From the NCBI RefSeq assembly GCF_018698455.1, contig NZ_JABIOQ010000071.1, positions 1 through 64,000 on the forward strand: a DNA stretch of 64,000 nucleotides. Direction: 5' to 3'. Below are positions 1 through 10,479 of this stretch, one piece after another. Numbering within the stretch: the stretch's first letter is position 1; each line of letters starts with the position of its first letter. Source of the DNA: Sulfurimonas sp. (GTDB lineage: Bacteria; Campylobacterota; Campylobacteria; Campylobacterales; Sulfurimonadaceae). The position numbers and the translations under genes are program-made. Below the pieces are notes generated by a model. The model saw only the letters and a list, made by a program, of their open reading frames with translations, did not search any database and was not told the DNA's origin.

Positions 1-212
1 CACTTGCTGAAGGTAAAAGTGCTGAATTAGCTGCTAAATTTGCACCTGTTGCAAAAGCATTAACTGATAATGAAGCAAAAATCATTGAAGAGTTATTATC
101 TGTTGAAGGTAAAGCTCAAGATATCGGTGGTTACTTCCGTCCAGATGATGCTAAAGCTGAAAAAGCTATGCGTCCATCTGCTACATTAAACGCTATAATC
201 GCTTCAATATAG
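1..212 (+). CDS. icd: C-terminal fragment of monomeric NADP-dependent isocitrate dehydrogenase (5' truncated by window)
   Basis: Frame 3 reads LAEGKSAELAAKFAPVAKALTDNEAKIIEELLSVEGKAQDIGGYFRPDDAKAEKAMRPSATLNAIIASI*; RPSATLNAII tail typical of monomeric IDH; next to mdh/fumC. Confidence 0.75.
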   Translation, partial: LAEGKSAELAAKFAPVAKALTDNEAKIIEELLSVEGKAQDIGGYFRPDDAKAEKAMRPSATLNAIIASI

Positions 213-221
213 TTTTTATGT

Positions 222-253
222 TTCATGTGCCCTCGGCACATGAATTCATTTTT
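222..253 (+). terminator. Rho-independent terminator after icd
   Basis: TTCATGTGCC-ctc-GGCACATGAA perfect 10-bp stem followed by T-rich tract. Confidence 0.8.
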
Positions 254-397
254 TATATGTACCATATTAATGGTCTATATAAAAGGTGAAAATCCTTTAT
301 GAGGCATACAGTTTATGCTTAAGTTTTATGTGTTAGCACATATTGTTTAAGTATATTGTTGATGTATGCCCTAACTATTTACATCAAGGGAGAATAT

Positions 398-1354
398 ATG
401 AGTCAAGGAAAAAGAGTAGGAATTGTTGGTGCCGGTAATGTTGGTGCAACGGTAGCTTATTCACTAGCGATGCAAGGTTCTTGTCATGAAATAATTTTAC
501 GTGACAATAAAATCGATGTGGCAAGAGGAAAAGCACTAGATATGTCTCAGGCAGCTTCTGCTGTTAGAAGTCATACTGTTGTTAAAGTTGCAGAAGAGAT
601 GTCTGACTTAGTTGATTGTGATGTTGTTGTTATTACTGCTGGTAGTCCAAGACTTCCAGGTATGAGTAGAGATGATTTACTAATTATCAATGCGAACATC
701 ACTAAAGAAGTTATTCAAGGTGTTGCAAAGTACTCTCCAAATGCTATTATCATTATGGTTTCTAATCCTTTAGACGCAATGACTTATGTTGCACTAAAAG
801 AGAGTGGTTTTGATAGAAGTCGTGTTCTAGGAATGGCTGGTATACTTGATAGTTCACGTATGGCTGCGTTTATTCAAGAAAAGCTTGGATACGGTGGAGG
901 TCAAATACGTGCATCTGTTATGGGTGGTCACGGCGATGATATGGTTCCTTTACCAAGATATTCAACTGTTGCTGGAGTACCTTTAAGTGATGTACTAAGT
1001 AATGATGAAATCGAAGAGATAGTAGATAGAACACGTCATGGTGGTGCTGAAATAGTAGGACACCTAAAAACTGGTTCTGCATACTATGCTCCTGCAAAAT
1101 CAACTGCAATTATGGTTGATGCTATATTAAAAGACACAAAACAGATTCATCCATGTGCAGTTTTCTTAGAAGGAGAGTATGGATACAATGACGTTGTTTG
1201 TGGCGTTCCTGTGATGATTGGTGCTAATGGCGCTGAGAAAATCATTGAGATTACTCTAAATGATGCTGAAAAAGAAATGTTTGCTAACTCTTGTAGCTCT
1301 GTTAAAGAGTTAATCGATACATTAAACAAAAACGAATTTTTTAAAGGAGAATAA
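398..1354 (+). CDS. mdh: Malate dehydrogenase
   Basis: [18 protein letters not shown] Rossmann motif, [12 protein letters not shown]; start moved to ATG at 398 behind GGGAG. Confidence 0.93.
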   Translation: MSQGKRVGIVGAGNVGATVAYSLAMQGSCHEIILRDNKIDVARGKALDMSQAASAVRSHTVVKVAEEMSDLVDCDVVVITAGSPRLPGMSRDDLLIINANITKEVIQGVAKYSPNAIIIMVSNPLDAMTYVALKESGFDRSRVLGMAGILDSSRMAAFIQEKLGYGGGQIRASVMGGHGDDMVPLPRYSTVAGVPLSDVLSNDEIEEIVDRTRHGGAEIVGHLKTGSAYYAPAKSTAIMVDAILKDTKQIHPCAVFLEGEYGYNDVVCGVPVMIGANGAEKIIEITLNDAEKEMFANSCSSVKELIDTLNKNEFFKGE

Positions 1355-1357
1355 CTA

Positions 1358-2749
1358 ATGAGTACAAGAATTGAAAAAGATACAATGGGTGACATTGAAG
1401 TTCCAGTAGACGCTTACTGGGCTGCACAAACTCAAAGAAGTATACAAAACTTTGCTATTGGTGAAGAAACTATGCCTTATGAGATAACTAGAGGTTTTTC
1501 TTATCTTAAAAAAGCTGCTGCTCTTGTAAACGCAGACCTTGGAAAGCTAGATCAGAAAAAAGCAGACGCTATTGCAGCTGCTGCTGATGACATGCTTGCA
1601 GGAAAACTAGATGGAAATTATCCATTAGTTGTATGGCAAACAGGTTCAGGTACTCAGTCTAACATGAATAACAATGAAGTTCTTGCGAATCGCGCTTCTG
1701 AAATTCTTGGTGGAGATTTTAGAACTGAGAAACTCGTTCATCCAAATGATGATGTTAACAAATCTCAATCTTCAAATGACACATACCCAACAGCTCTTCA
1801 TATTGCTGCTGTTATAGCAGTTGAAGATAGTGTTATTCCCGCAATTGCTAAACTTAAAGCTACACTAGCAGCAAAGTCAGCTAAATTTGAATCAGTTGTT
1901 AAAATTGGTCGTACACATCTTCAAGATGCAACACCACTTACTCTTGGTCAAGAGATTAGCGGTTGGGTTGAAATGCTTAATAAGTGTGAAAAAATGGCTA
2001 AAGATTCTCTAGAAGCTGTTCGTGAATTAGCACTTGGTGGAACTGCTGTTGGAACTGGTCTTAATGCACATCCAGAAATGGGTGTACGCGTTGCTAAAAA
2101 GATTAGTGAATTAACTGGTCATGATTTCATCACTGCTCCAAATAAATTTCATGCATTAACTTCTCACGATGCCCTTGTTTACTCTCATGGAGCATTAAAA
2201 GCTCTTGCAGCGGACATGATGAAAATCGCGAATGATGTAAGATGGTTAGCTTCTGGACCACGTTGTGGAATAGGGGAGTTAGAAATACCTGCTAATGAGC
2301 CAGGTTCTTCTATTATGCCAGGAAAAGTAAATCCTACTCAAGCTGAAGCTGTAACTATGGTTACATGTCAAGTGTTTGGTAATGATGTTGCTATCTCTAT
2401 GGGTGCATCTCAAGGTAACTTTGAGTTAAATGTTTTCAAACCAGTAATCGCATATAACTATTTACAGTCATGTCGTTTACTTGCAGACTGTATCACGTCG
2501 TTTAACGATAACTGTGCAGTTGGTCTTGAGCCAGTTGCTGATAAAATCGATCACTTTTTACATAACTCATTAATGCTTGTTACTGCACTTAATCCTTATG
2601 TAGGTTATGATAATGCAGCAAAAATTGCTAAAACAGCACACAAAAACAACTCAACTTTAAAAGAGACAGCTATTGATCTTGGTCTTTTAACAGCTGAAGA
2701 GTTTGACAAGTATGTAGTTCCAGAAGATATGATTGCACCTAAGGCTTAA
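1358..2749 (+). CDS. fumC: Class II fumarate hydratase
   Basis: [16 protein letters not shown] signature, [14 protein letters not shown]. Confidence 0.95.
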   Translation: MSTRIEKDTMGDIEVPVDAYWAAQTQRSIQNFAIGEETMPYEITRGFSYLKKAAALVNADLGKLDQKKADAIAAAADDMLAGKLDGNYPLVVWQTGSGTQSNMNNNEVLANRASEILGGDFRTEKLVHPNDDVNKSQSSNDTYPTALHIAAVIAVEDSVIPAIAKLKATLAAKSAKFESVVKIGRTHLQDATPLTLGQEISGWVEMLNKCEKMAKDSLEAVRELALGGTAVGTGLNAHPEMGVRVAKKISELTGHDFITAPNKFHALTSHDALVYSHGALKALAADMMKIANDVRWLASGPRCGIGELEIPANEPGSSIMPGKVNPTQAEAVTMVTCQVFGNDVAISMGASQGNFELNVFKPVIAYNYLQSCRLLADCITSFNDNCAVGLEPVADKIDHFLHNSLMLVTALNPYVGYDNAAKIAKTAHKNNSTLKETAIDLGLLTAEEFDKYVVPEDMIAPKA

Positions 2750-2756
2750 AAGCCAA

Positions 2757-2785
2757 TACAGAAAATGACTAAATCATTTTCTGTA
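2757..2785 (+). terminator. Perfect hairpin between fumC and sucC (terminator or processing/attenuation hairpin)
   Basis: TACAGAAAATGA-ctaaa-TCATTTTCTGTA, 12-bp perfect stem, no strong U tract. Confidence 0.5.
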
Positions 2786-2832
2786 AAAGCTTAATAAATA
2801 AAATAAAATTACATTTTACATAAAGGAAAAAT

Positions 2833-4005
2833 ATGAACGTACATGAGTATCAAGCAAAAGAAATATTTGCTAAATATGGTGTTCCAACACCAAAAGGTAT
2901 TATGGTTGAAAGTGTTGACGCCGCAGTTCTTGCTGCAAAAGAGTTAGGTGGTCCAGTATGGGTTGTTAAAGCTCAAATACATGCAGGTGGTCGTGGTTTA
3001 GGTGGTGGTGTTAAACTAGCTAAATCTCTAGATGAAGTAAGAGAACTAGCTGACGAAATTCTTGGTATGACTTTGGTGACTCACCAAACTGCAGCTGAGG
3101 GTAAATTGGTTCAAAAACTTTACATCGAAGATGGTGCTGATATCAAAGATGAATTATATCTGTCTGTTGTTCTTGATAGAAAATTAGAAATGCCTTTAAT
3201 TATGGCATCAACTGAAGGTGGTATGAACATCGAAGATGTTGCTGAAAATACTCCTGAAAAAATTATCACTATTCCTGTTGATCCAGCTATAGGTTTTCAA
3301 GGCTTTCACGGTCGTGAACTTGCATTTGGTTTAGGTGTTACAGATAAAGCAGAGCAAAAAAATATTATTTCTTTTGCTTCAAAGTTATTTAAACTTTATA
3401 TGGAAAATGATGCAGAGATGATTGAGATCAATCCTCTTGTAAGAACTGGGAGTGGCGAGTTTTTAGCACTAGATGGGAAAATGGGCTTTGATAACTCAGC
3501 GCTTGGACGTCAACCAGAAATCTTAGCAATGAGAGACTTAACAGAAGAAGATGCTGATGAAGTTGAAGCTGCTAAATATGGACTTTCTTATGTAGCACTT
3601 GATGGTGAAATCGGTTGTATGGTAAATGGTGCGGGTCTTGCGATGGGTACTATGGATACGATCAACTATATGGGTGGAACACCTGCCAACTTCCTTGATG
3701 TTGGTGGTTCTGCAAATGCAGAGACTGTTGCAAAAGGTTTTGAGATCATTCTTAAGAACCCTAATGTAAAAGCGATCTTTGTAAATATCTTTGGTGGTAT
3801 CGTACGTTGTGATCGTATTGCAAACGGTATTATTGAAGCAACAAAAATTACTGATGTTAATGTTCCGGTTATCGTTCGTCTTGATGGTACAAATGCTCCT
3901 GAAGCATCTGAGATTCTAAACAATGCAAATATCGCTAACTTAATTGTTGCAGATGATTTAGGCGACGGTGCTGCGAAATCAGTTGCTGCTGCAAAAGGAG
4001 AATAG
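2833..4005 (+). CDS. sucC: Succinate-CoA ligase beta subunit
   Basis: MNVHEYQAKEIFAKYGVPTPKG, ATP-grasp; followed by sucD. Confidence 0.96.
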   Translation: MNVHEYQAKEIFAKYGVPTPKGIMVESVDAAVLAAKELGGPVWVVKAQIHAGGRGLGGGVKLAKSLDEVRELADEILGMTLVTHQTAAEGKLVQKLYIEDGADIKDELYLSVVLDRKLEMPLIMASTEGGMNIEDVAENTPEKIITIPVDPAIGFQGFHGRELAFGLGVTDKAEQKNIISFASKLFKLYMENDAEMIEINPLVRTGSGEFLALDGKMGFDNSALGRQPEILAMRDLTEEDADEVEAAKYGLSYVALDGEIGCMVNGAGLAMGTMDTINYMGGTPANFLDVGGSANAETVAKGFEIILKNPNVKAIFVNIFGGIVRCDRIANGIIEATKITDVNVPVIVRLDGTNAPEASEILNNANIANLIVADDLGDGAAKSVAAAKGE

Positions 4006-4008
4006 TTT

Positions 4009-4884
4009 ATGTCAATTTTAGTAAATAAAGATACAAAAATAATCGTTCAAGGTTTCACAGGAAAAGAAGGTTCTTTTCATGCTGAGCAATGTATAGACTA
4101 CGGTTCTCAAATTGTTGGTGGTGTTACACCAAACAAAGGTGGTCAAGAGCATTTAGGTAAACCAGTTTTCAATACTGTTTCTGATGCTGTTAAAACTACT
4201 GGTGCTACGGTTTCTATGATCTTTGTTCCACCTGCTTTTGTTGGTGATGCTGTAATGGAAGCTGCTGAAGCTGGGATTGAGCTTGCTGTAATCATTACAG
4301 AAGGTGCTCCGGTTAAAGATATGCAAGCTGCTAAAGCTCATGCTACTAAACACGGTATGAAAACACTTGGGCCAAACTGTCCTGGTATTATCACTGCTGA
4401 AGAGTGTAAAATTGGAATCATGCCTGGTATGATTTTCAAAAAAGGTAATGTTGGTCTTATTTCTAAGTCTGGTACATTAACTTACGAAGGTACAAACCAA
4501 GTTGTTAAAGCTGGTTACGGTATATCTACTGCTGTTGGTATTGGTGGAGATCCAATTATTGGTCTTTCATACAACCAACTTTTACCAATGTTTGAAGCTG
4601 ATCCAGAAACTGAATGTATCGTTATGATTGGTGAGATTGGTGGAGACCTTGAAATTCAAGCGGCTAAACTAATCAAAGAACAAATCACTAAACCAGTTGT
4701 TGCGTTTATCGCTGGTCAAACTGCTCCTAAAGGTAAAACTATGGGTCATGCAGGTGCTATCGTTTCTGGTTCTGCTGGAACTGCAGCTGAAAAAATGGCT
4801 GCTCTTGAAGCTGCGGGCGTTACAGTTGTTGTTTCTCCAGCTGAAATTGGTTTAGCAGTTATTAAGGCAATGGCTAAAAAATAA
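4009..4884 (+). CDS. sucD: Succinate-CoA ligase alpha subunit
   Basis: [36 protein letters not shown] active-site His motif. Confidence 0.96.
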   Translation: MSILVNKDTKIIVQGFTGKEGSFHAEQCIDYGSQIVGGVTPNKGGQEHLGKPVFNTVSDAVKTTGATVSMIFVPPAFVGDAVMEAAEAGIELAVIITEGAPVKDMQAAKAHATKHGMKTLGPNCPGIITAEECKIGIMPGMIFKKGNVGLISKSGTLTYEGTNQVVKAGYGISTAVGIGGDPIIGLSYNQLLPMFEADPETECIVMIGEIGGDLEIQAAKLIKEQITKPVVAFIAGQTAPKGKTMGHAGAIVSGSAGTAAEKMAALEAAGVTVVVSPAEIGLAVIKAMAKK

Positions 4885-5135
4885 TGATACAAACTATAGA
4901 ACTACAAGATCTTAGTTGTGGAGCTTGTGCTGCTACTATAAGAACAGGACTAGATTTAGCAGGTTTTACATCTGTTAGAGTAAATCTTTTAAGTACACCT
5001 CATTCTGTAACAGCAGAAGTTGTAGATGATGAACATCTAGAACTTCTCAAAACAGTTCTCAGAGATCACGGCTATCTTTTATCTACAGATGAAAAGATGG
5101 ATTTCTCAGAAGATGCAACTTTTAAGTTCTCTTAG
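4884..5135 (+). CDS. Heavy-metal-associated (HMA) domain protein
   Basis: LSCGACAATIRTGL motif; start overlaps sucD stop. Confidence 0.75.
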   Translation: MIQTIELQDLSCGACAATIRTGLDLAGFTSVRVNLLSTPHSVTAEVVDDEHLELLKTVLRDHGYLLSTDEKMDFSEDATFKFS

Positions 5136-5155
5136 CACTTAATAATCAAATCTTA

Positions 5156-5188
5156 AAAAGGCAGTCACTAATAGACTGCTTTTTTTTA
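5156..5188 (+). terminator. Rho-independent terminator
   Basis: GCAGTC-actaata-GACTGC followed by T8. Confidence 0.85.
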
Positions 5189-5253
5189 ACTCAAGTTATA
5201 ATATTAGATAATATTATAACTTAATAACCTACTTTTAGAATGAAGTAGGGCAC

Positions 5254-5871
5254 TTAAACCTTAATACTCTCCCAAAAGAACTCCACATGCTTCTCGAACT
5301 GAGTTGAGATACTGTCAGTAGAGTTGCTGTCAAACCTCATAAGTGTTATCTGAAGTCTTATGTAGAATAGGGTGGATATATACTCGTAAGCAACCAGCAT
5401 TGGATCAGATGAATGTATCAATGAGTTCTGCATCATTATGAAGAATGCCTCTGAGAGCACTTTTATGTTTTTTGCATGGAACTCTTGCATGAACTGCGCT
5501 CTGAGCTCTTTATTTTGAAATAACTCTATCATGAGTAATCTAAACATATCTTCATTGCCTTTATCAAATGTGAGCATCTTATATTGCATAGTAAACTTCT
5601 GCAAAAAAGGTTTTCCTCTTGCAGCCAGTTCTGCTACTTCTTCATGCTCAAGAGAGAAGGGCGAAGAGAAAATTCCCTTGGCAACCTCTAAAAATATCTC
5701 CTCTTTGTTTTCGAAGTGATTATAGAGTGCACTCTCTCTTATTCCAACTTCTGAAGCGATTTTACGCACACTTGCACCTTTATATCCTAGCTTAGAAAAG
5801 AGGACAGTTGACACTTTTAGTATCTTGTCTTTTGTTTTGTTATTTTTAGTAGATGTCGTTGTGATAGGCAT
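5254..5871 (-). CDS. TetR/AcrR family transcriptional regulator
   Basis: N-terminal HTH GYKGASVRKIASEVGIRESALYNHFENKEEIF. Confidence 0.92.
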   Translation of the reverse strand: MPITTTSTKNNKTKDKILKVSTVLFSKLGYKGASVRKIASEVGIRESALYNHFENKEEIFLEVAKGIFSSPFSLEHEEVAELAARGKPFLQKFTMQYKMLTFDKGNEDMFRLLMIELFQNKELRAQFMQEFHAKNIKVLSEAFFIMMQNSLIHSSDPMLVAYEYISTLFYIRLQITLMRFDSNSTDSISTQFEKHVEFFWESIKV

Positions 5872-5893
5872 TTAGACTCCATTATAGTTATAT

Positions 5894-6004
5894 GAACAAT
5901 CGTTCTTTATAAATGTATTATATAAGAACACTTGTTAATCTAAGCTTATTCGAAAAGAACACTTGTTCATTTAGCATATCTAATATATGAACAAGTGTTC
6001 TTTT
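5894..6004. promoter_or_regulatory. Array of four operator-like GAACA-NN-TGTTC palindromes
   Basis: GAACAATCGTTC (5894), GAACACTTGTTA (5926), GAACACTTGTTC (5957), GAACAAGTGTTC (5989); spacing 32/31/32 bp. Confidence 0.65.
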
Positions 6005-6048
6005 GTCTAAAAAAAGGTATGTAAAGGAAGAACTGAGTAGAATTGCAT

Positions 6049-6370
6049 AGGTGTAAGGGATAGTGCTTGAGCAATCAAGAGGAAAGTCCGAGCTGCTGTA
6101 AGACAGTGTTCCATTTAACGAATGGCCGTAGTAATGCGAGGGAAAGTGCAACAGAGATTAGACTTCTGCGTTTAGGCGTAGTAAAGGTGAAAAGGTGTGT
6201 GTAAGAGACCACCAGTCTTTATGGCAACATAGAGAGCTTGTAAACCCAACATGGCAGCAAGAAACAGATGGTTAGCGTCTTACATCGCTTTTGTTTCGCT
6301 AGAGGTACTGTGTAAAGAGTACAGTAGATTAATACTATCACAACAAAACTCGGCTTATACTTACACCTAT
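6049..6370 (+). ncRNA. rnpB: RNase P RNA
   Basis: GAGGAAAGTCCGAGCT, GGGAAAGTGCAACAGAGA, GTAAGAGACCACCAG, terminal helix gtgtaag/cttacac; ends approximate. Confidence 0.9.
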
Positions 6371-6739
6371 TTGCGAGTAACTCCCATATAAATGACTATT
6401 AAATAATATTCTTCTACCTATATGACTCATGAGACAGATAGGTCTTAATTGATATTGTAAAATATGAATATACTTTGTTACTCTTGAGTCAATATATACA
6501 AGCTGGAAGTAAAAACGGTATAATAATATTCAATTTTTTTACAGAAGATTGTTGATGTAAATAACAGTTCGATAGCTTATACACTACTATTTCGTGATTG
6601 TACTCAGAGTATTAAATACAGTAGAGTCTGCTGGAATTAAACTCTAAAGTCACTAAATAAGCTAAAAAGTGCAAATGTAATTTTCAATAGAATTTACATT
6701 ATGTTAACCAATATCAATTATAAAGAGAGAATACAAGTA

Positions 6740-6946
6740 ATGACACGTAAAGAAAAACTAATAGATGACATACAAAAGTTGTTAAATACATACGAAGGTG
6801 GATCTCAGACGCATATAGACCCTACTTTACTAGAGTTTATGGATGAAAACACACTGCTTAACATTGTAGATTCGCTATTAGTTCAAAAAGAGGCTTCAAA
6901 AGAGTCCGATATTGAATGGTTGGAACAATTTAAGTCCACTTTATGA
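6740..6946 (+). CDS. Small hypothetical protein
   Basis: Open frame MTRKEKLIDDIQKLLNTYEGG...; start chosen at internal ATG. Confidence 0.5.
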   Translation: MTRKEKLIDDIQKLLNTYEGGSQTHIDPTLLEFMDENTLLNIVDSLLVQKEASKESDIEWLEQFKSTL

Positions 6947-6999
6947 GTTATTAAGAATCTTTTCCCTATAATGTCGACTCAACAAAACAGTTGATGAGT

Positions 7000-7074
7000 G
7001 GCCCCGTCGTCTAGCGGTTAGGATCCATGGTTTTCATCCATGTCACAGGAGTTCAATTCTCCTCGGGGTCACCA
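7000..7074 (+). tRNA. tRNA-Glu (TTC), CCA encoded
   Basis: GGCCCCG/CGGGGTC acceptor arm, anticodon loop TTTTCAT, T-arm GTTCAATTC, ACCA end. Confidence 0.95.
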
Positions 7075-7207
7075 CTTACATTTACTTATTATAAGTACTT
7101 TCAAATAAACATAACTTTAAACTTACTCTTAGAAAACCACCCTATTTCGTTATAATTCAGTATATATGTAATAAAATTATATAATATTAGACTACAAGAG
7201 ATAGATA

Positions 7208-7432
7208 ATGAGTACTAAAAAACAAATTCAAGAAAGAAAACAGTATTGGGAAGATAAAAAAGATGACTTTTATATACTTTTACAAAACTGGCTTAACCAT
7301 GAGAAAAAAACTTTAACTATTACTGCAGATATACTTTATAATGAGTACGTAAGTACAGGAATAGAAATGTTTGAGTTATCAGAATATAAATATGGCAAAG
7401 ACTTACAACAATGGTTTGAAAACAATCTTTAG
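7208..7432 (+). CDS. Small hypothetical protein
   Basis: 74-aa ORF. Confidence 0.5.
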   Translation: MSTKKQIQERKQYWEDKKDDFYILLQNWLNHEKKTLTITADILYNEYVSTGIEMFELSEYKYGKDLQQWFENNL

Positions 7433-7503
7433 ATAAAAGTAGCAAGTCCCTTTTATATCCGTTCCTTTATCTTCTTATTAGAAAATTTAGTTAGAATTCG
7501 CTC

Positions 7504-8031
7504 ATGAATAAAAAACAATTTGCAATTTTAAGTGCCGGAAATGTATTACAAAAAGATGAAGGTATCGCTTTATATGCGACTAAGTACCTAGAGACTAATT
7601 ACAGTTTTAATCCAAGTGTGGACATTATCCATGGTGGTATCGAAGGTATGAATGTATTAAACATTTTAGTGAGATATGAGGAAGTTTTTGTACTTGACCT
7701 CATAGGTGTTGACGATGATGCAGGGTCACTTTATAATTTACCTATGGCAAAATTTCGTAGTTTAGGTGCGAATGAGAGTGCTGATGAAACAAATGTTTTA
7801 GAATGTCTTAATATGTTAGAACGCAGAGGAGAAACTTTACCTGAAGTAAGTCTTTTAGCAATCGTTCCAGGTAACATGGATAAGGAGATTGGTTTGAGCC
7901 CTGCTCTGCACCATTCATTTGAGGCTTACATGTTAATGCTTATAAAAACACTAGAGGGTAAAGGTATTACTTGTGACCCTATAGATGAGAAGAAAACACT
8001 TGATAGTGTGATTGATAGTTTTAAAAAGTAA
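7504..8031 (+). CDS. Hydrogenase maturation protease (HyaD/HupD-like)
   Basis: LSAGNVLQKDEGIALYATKYLE, DLIGVDDDAGS; acidic metal ligands. Confidence 0.75.
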   Translation: MNKKQFAILSAGNVLQKDEGIALYATKYLETNYSFNPSVDIIHGGIEGMNVLNILVRYEEVFVLDLIGVDDDAGSLYNLPMAKFRSLGANESADETNVLECLNMLERRGETLPEVSLLAIVPGNMDKEIGLSPALHHSFEAYMLMLIKTLEGKGITCDPIDEKKTLDSVIDSFKK

Positions 8032-8046
8032 TATACTACTAGAAGT

Positions 8047-8070
8047 CCAAAGCCACAAAGTGGGCTTTGG
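8047..8070. terminator. Hairpin between convergent genes
   Basis: CCAAAGCC...GGCTTTGG stem. Confidence 0.6.
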
Positions 8071-8075
8071 TTACT

Positions 8076-10325
8076 TTACTCTCCTAATTTTTTAGCAACA
8101 AGCTCATTAACTACTACCGGATTTGCTTTACCACCTGTCGTTTTTAGAACTTGTCCTACAAAGAAGCCTAGTAGTTTTGTGTTGCCTGCTTTAAACTTAG
8201 CAACATTATCTGGATTTTTTGCAATTATTTCATCAATTATAGGTGATATTACAGACGGGTCACTTATCTGGACAAGTCCTTCGTTTTCAACTATCTGTGC
8301 TGCATTTTCTCCAGATATAACCATTTCTTCAAACACTTGCTTAGCAATTTTATTTGAAATAGTTCCATCATCAACCATTTTAATAAGCTCAGCTATTTGT
8401 TTTGCACTAAACTTAAGTTCGTCTACCTGCATCTGTTTGAGCTCTCTGGCTACTTCATTAGTTACAATGTTCGCAAGAGCAATAGGAGAATTGAGTTCAG
8501 AGAGAGTCTCTTCATAAAATGAGGATAGCTGTTCATCACGTGCTAGTGTGTTTGACACTTCAGTGTTTAGTCCAATAGAAGTATACTTGTCAAACAGTGT
8601 TTGTTGCTTTTCACTCATAGCAATTACTTCACCATCTACTTGTACTTTTTTCGTTTGAGGCTTAGCTTCGCTCTTAGCTGGTTTTTCTTTTTTACTCCAA
8701 GAGTCTTTTAAACCGACTATCTTATTAAACACTGGGTGCTCATCCGTAGAGTCTATAGGGTCAAAGTAAAAGTAACCCTGTCTTTCAAACTGGAATCTCT
8801 CATCAGGTTTCTGTGTTATGACAGCAGGTTCAATAAAAGCATTTTTAATAACTTTTAGAGAATCAGGATTTATATCTTCTATTCCCTCAGGTGCTTCATC
8901 TTTAAAGATTCTATCGTAAACTCTTACTTCTACTTTCTTAGCCTCAGCAATACTTACCCACTGAATAGCACTTTTAACTTTTATCCCACTAGTATCTGAG
9001 CCACTTAATGAGTTGGGAATATACTCTGCTTTTATCTCTATAATGTTTCCACTAGTGTCTTTGATAATTTCTTTACATGTGATGATGTAAGCATGTCTAA
9101 GTTTTACTGGTTGATCAGGAGTAAGACGGAAGTATCCTTTTGGAGGATTTTCCATAAAATCATCACGTTCAATGTAGATTTCTTTAGAGAAAGGTATCTT
9201 TCTATCCCCTTCTTTTGGTACATCATGTGGGTAGTATGGAGCATCTATCTCTTCATTACCCTCATAGTTGACGATTGTTACTTTGAGAGGGTCAAGTACT
9301 GCTAGTACGCGAGGTACTTTTGTATTTAAATCATCTCTAATGCAAAATTCAAGTTGTGCAACGTCAACCATTGAATTGGCTTTTGCTATACCTATTTGAT
9401 CACAGAAGTTTAAAATGGACTCTGGCGTGTAACCTCTTCTTCTGTACCCTGCTATTGTAGGCATACGAGGATCATCCCAGCCACTCACTTGTCCCCCTTG
9501 GACTAGTTCTAAAAGCTTTCTTTTACTCATAACTGTATAGTTTATTCCAAGTCTTGCAAACTCATGTTGGTAAGGACGAGAAGTTGTAAGACCCAAAGTG
9601 TCAAGTACCCAGTTATAAACATCACGGTTATTTTCAAACTCAAGTGTACAAATAGAGTGAGAAACACCTTCTATATAGTCAGATAAACAGTGAGCAAAGT
9701 CATACATTGGATAGATTGACCACTTGTTATCCGCTCTAAAATGGTGTACATTTCTAATGCGATATAAAAGAGGATCCCTCATTTTCATGTTAGCAGCAGA
9801 CATATCGATCTTAGCCCTGAGAACATGCTCACCATCTTTGAACTCGCCATTTTTCATTCTCTCGAATAGGTCTAGATTCTCTTCAACGCTACGCTGGGCA
9901 TATTTACTGCGTTTACCTGCTTGTTTTACTGTACCACGGTTTTCGCGTGTCTCATCTTCACTCGCACTGTCAACATAGGCTTTATCCATTTTAATTAGCT
10001 CTACTGCATAGTCGTATATCTTTGAGAAATAATCAGAAGTAAAATGTACGTCATCACCCCATTGGAATCCAAGCCACTCTACGGCGTCTTTAAGTGCCTC
10101 GACATACTTTGTGTCTTCTTTAGTTGGGTTTGTATCATCCATTCTAAGGTTACAGTGACCATTATAATCATTTGCAATACCAAAGTTTATAACGATTGAC
10201 TTAGCATGTCCAATGTGTGGAAAGCCATTAGGCTCGGGAGGAAATCTTGTAACAACCTCTTTATACTTACCTGACTTCAAGTCCTCTTCAACTATCATAC
10301 GTAAAAAATCTTTGCTCTCACTCAT
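8076..10325 (-). CDS. glnS: Glutaminyl-tRNA synthetase with C-terminal YqeY/GatB-like domain
   Basis: RFPPEPNGFPHIGHAKS, VMSKRKL; C-terminal ~170 aa MVDDGTISNKIAKQVFEEM...NPDNVAKFKAGNTKLLGFFVGQVLKTTGGKANP. Confidence 0.93.
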   Translation of the reverse strand: MSESKDFLRMIVEEDLKSGKYKEVVTRFPPEPNGFPHIGHAKSIVINFGIANDYNGHCNLRMDDTNPTKEDTKYVEALKDAVEWLGFQWGDDVHFTSDYFSKIYDYAVELIKMDKAYVDSASEDETRENRGTVKQAGKRSKYAQRSVEENLDLFERMKNGEFKDGEHVLRAKIDMSAANMKMRDPLLYRIRNVHHFRADNKWSIYPMYDFAHCLSDYIEGVSHSICTLEFENNRDVYNWVLDTLGLTTSRPYQHEFARLGINYTVMSKRKLLELVQGGQVSGWDDPRMPTIAGYRRRGYTPESILNFCDQIGIAKANSMVDVAQLEFCIRDDLNTKVPRVLAVLDPLKVTIVNYEGNEEIDAPYYPHDVPKEGDRKIPFSKEIYIERDDFMENPPKGYFRLTPDQPVKLRHAYIITCKEIIKDTSGNIIEIKAEYIPNSLSGSDTSGIKVKSAIQWVSIAEAKKVEVRVYDRIFKDEAPEGIEDINPDSLKVIKNAFIEPAVITQKPDERFQFERQGYFYFDPIDSTDEHPVFNKIVGLKDSWSKKEKPAKSEAKPQTKKVQVDGEVIAMSEKQQTLFDKYTSIGLNTEVSNTLARDEQLSSFYEETLSELNSPIALANIVTNEVARELKQMQVDELKFSAKQIAELIKMVDDGTISNKIAKQVFEEMVISGENAAQIVENEGLVQISDPSVISPIIDEIIAKNPDNVAKFKAGNTKLLGFFVGQVLKTTGGKANPVVVNELVAKKLGE

Positions 10326-10479
10326 TATTATTAAACCTTTTCTAAAGAAACTTCGTTTTGATTTTGTAATTCATATTAAGGCTTGTATTTTATCATCTTT
10401 GAGCTTATGGCATCTTAGATAAAGGGTTTATTAGTTAAAACTTGATAGAATTCCACCATTACATTATGCAGGAATATAA

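Noticed and set aside
1-5135. TCA cluster as something unusual
   Set aside because: icd-mdh-fum-sucCD grouping fits known reductive TCA gene order in Campylobacterota autotrophs.
5918-6151. 77-aa ORF on minus overlapping rnpB
   Set aside because: Covers the RNase P RNA and the operator array; no RBS or family resemblance.
8179-10422. Several plus-strand ORFs antisense to glnS
   Set aside because: Shadow frames of a strongly supported glnS; no RBS or conserved motifs.
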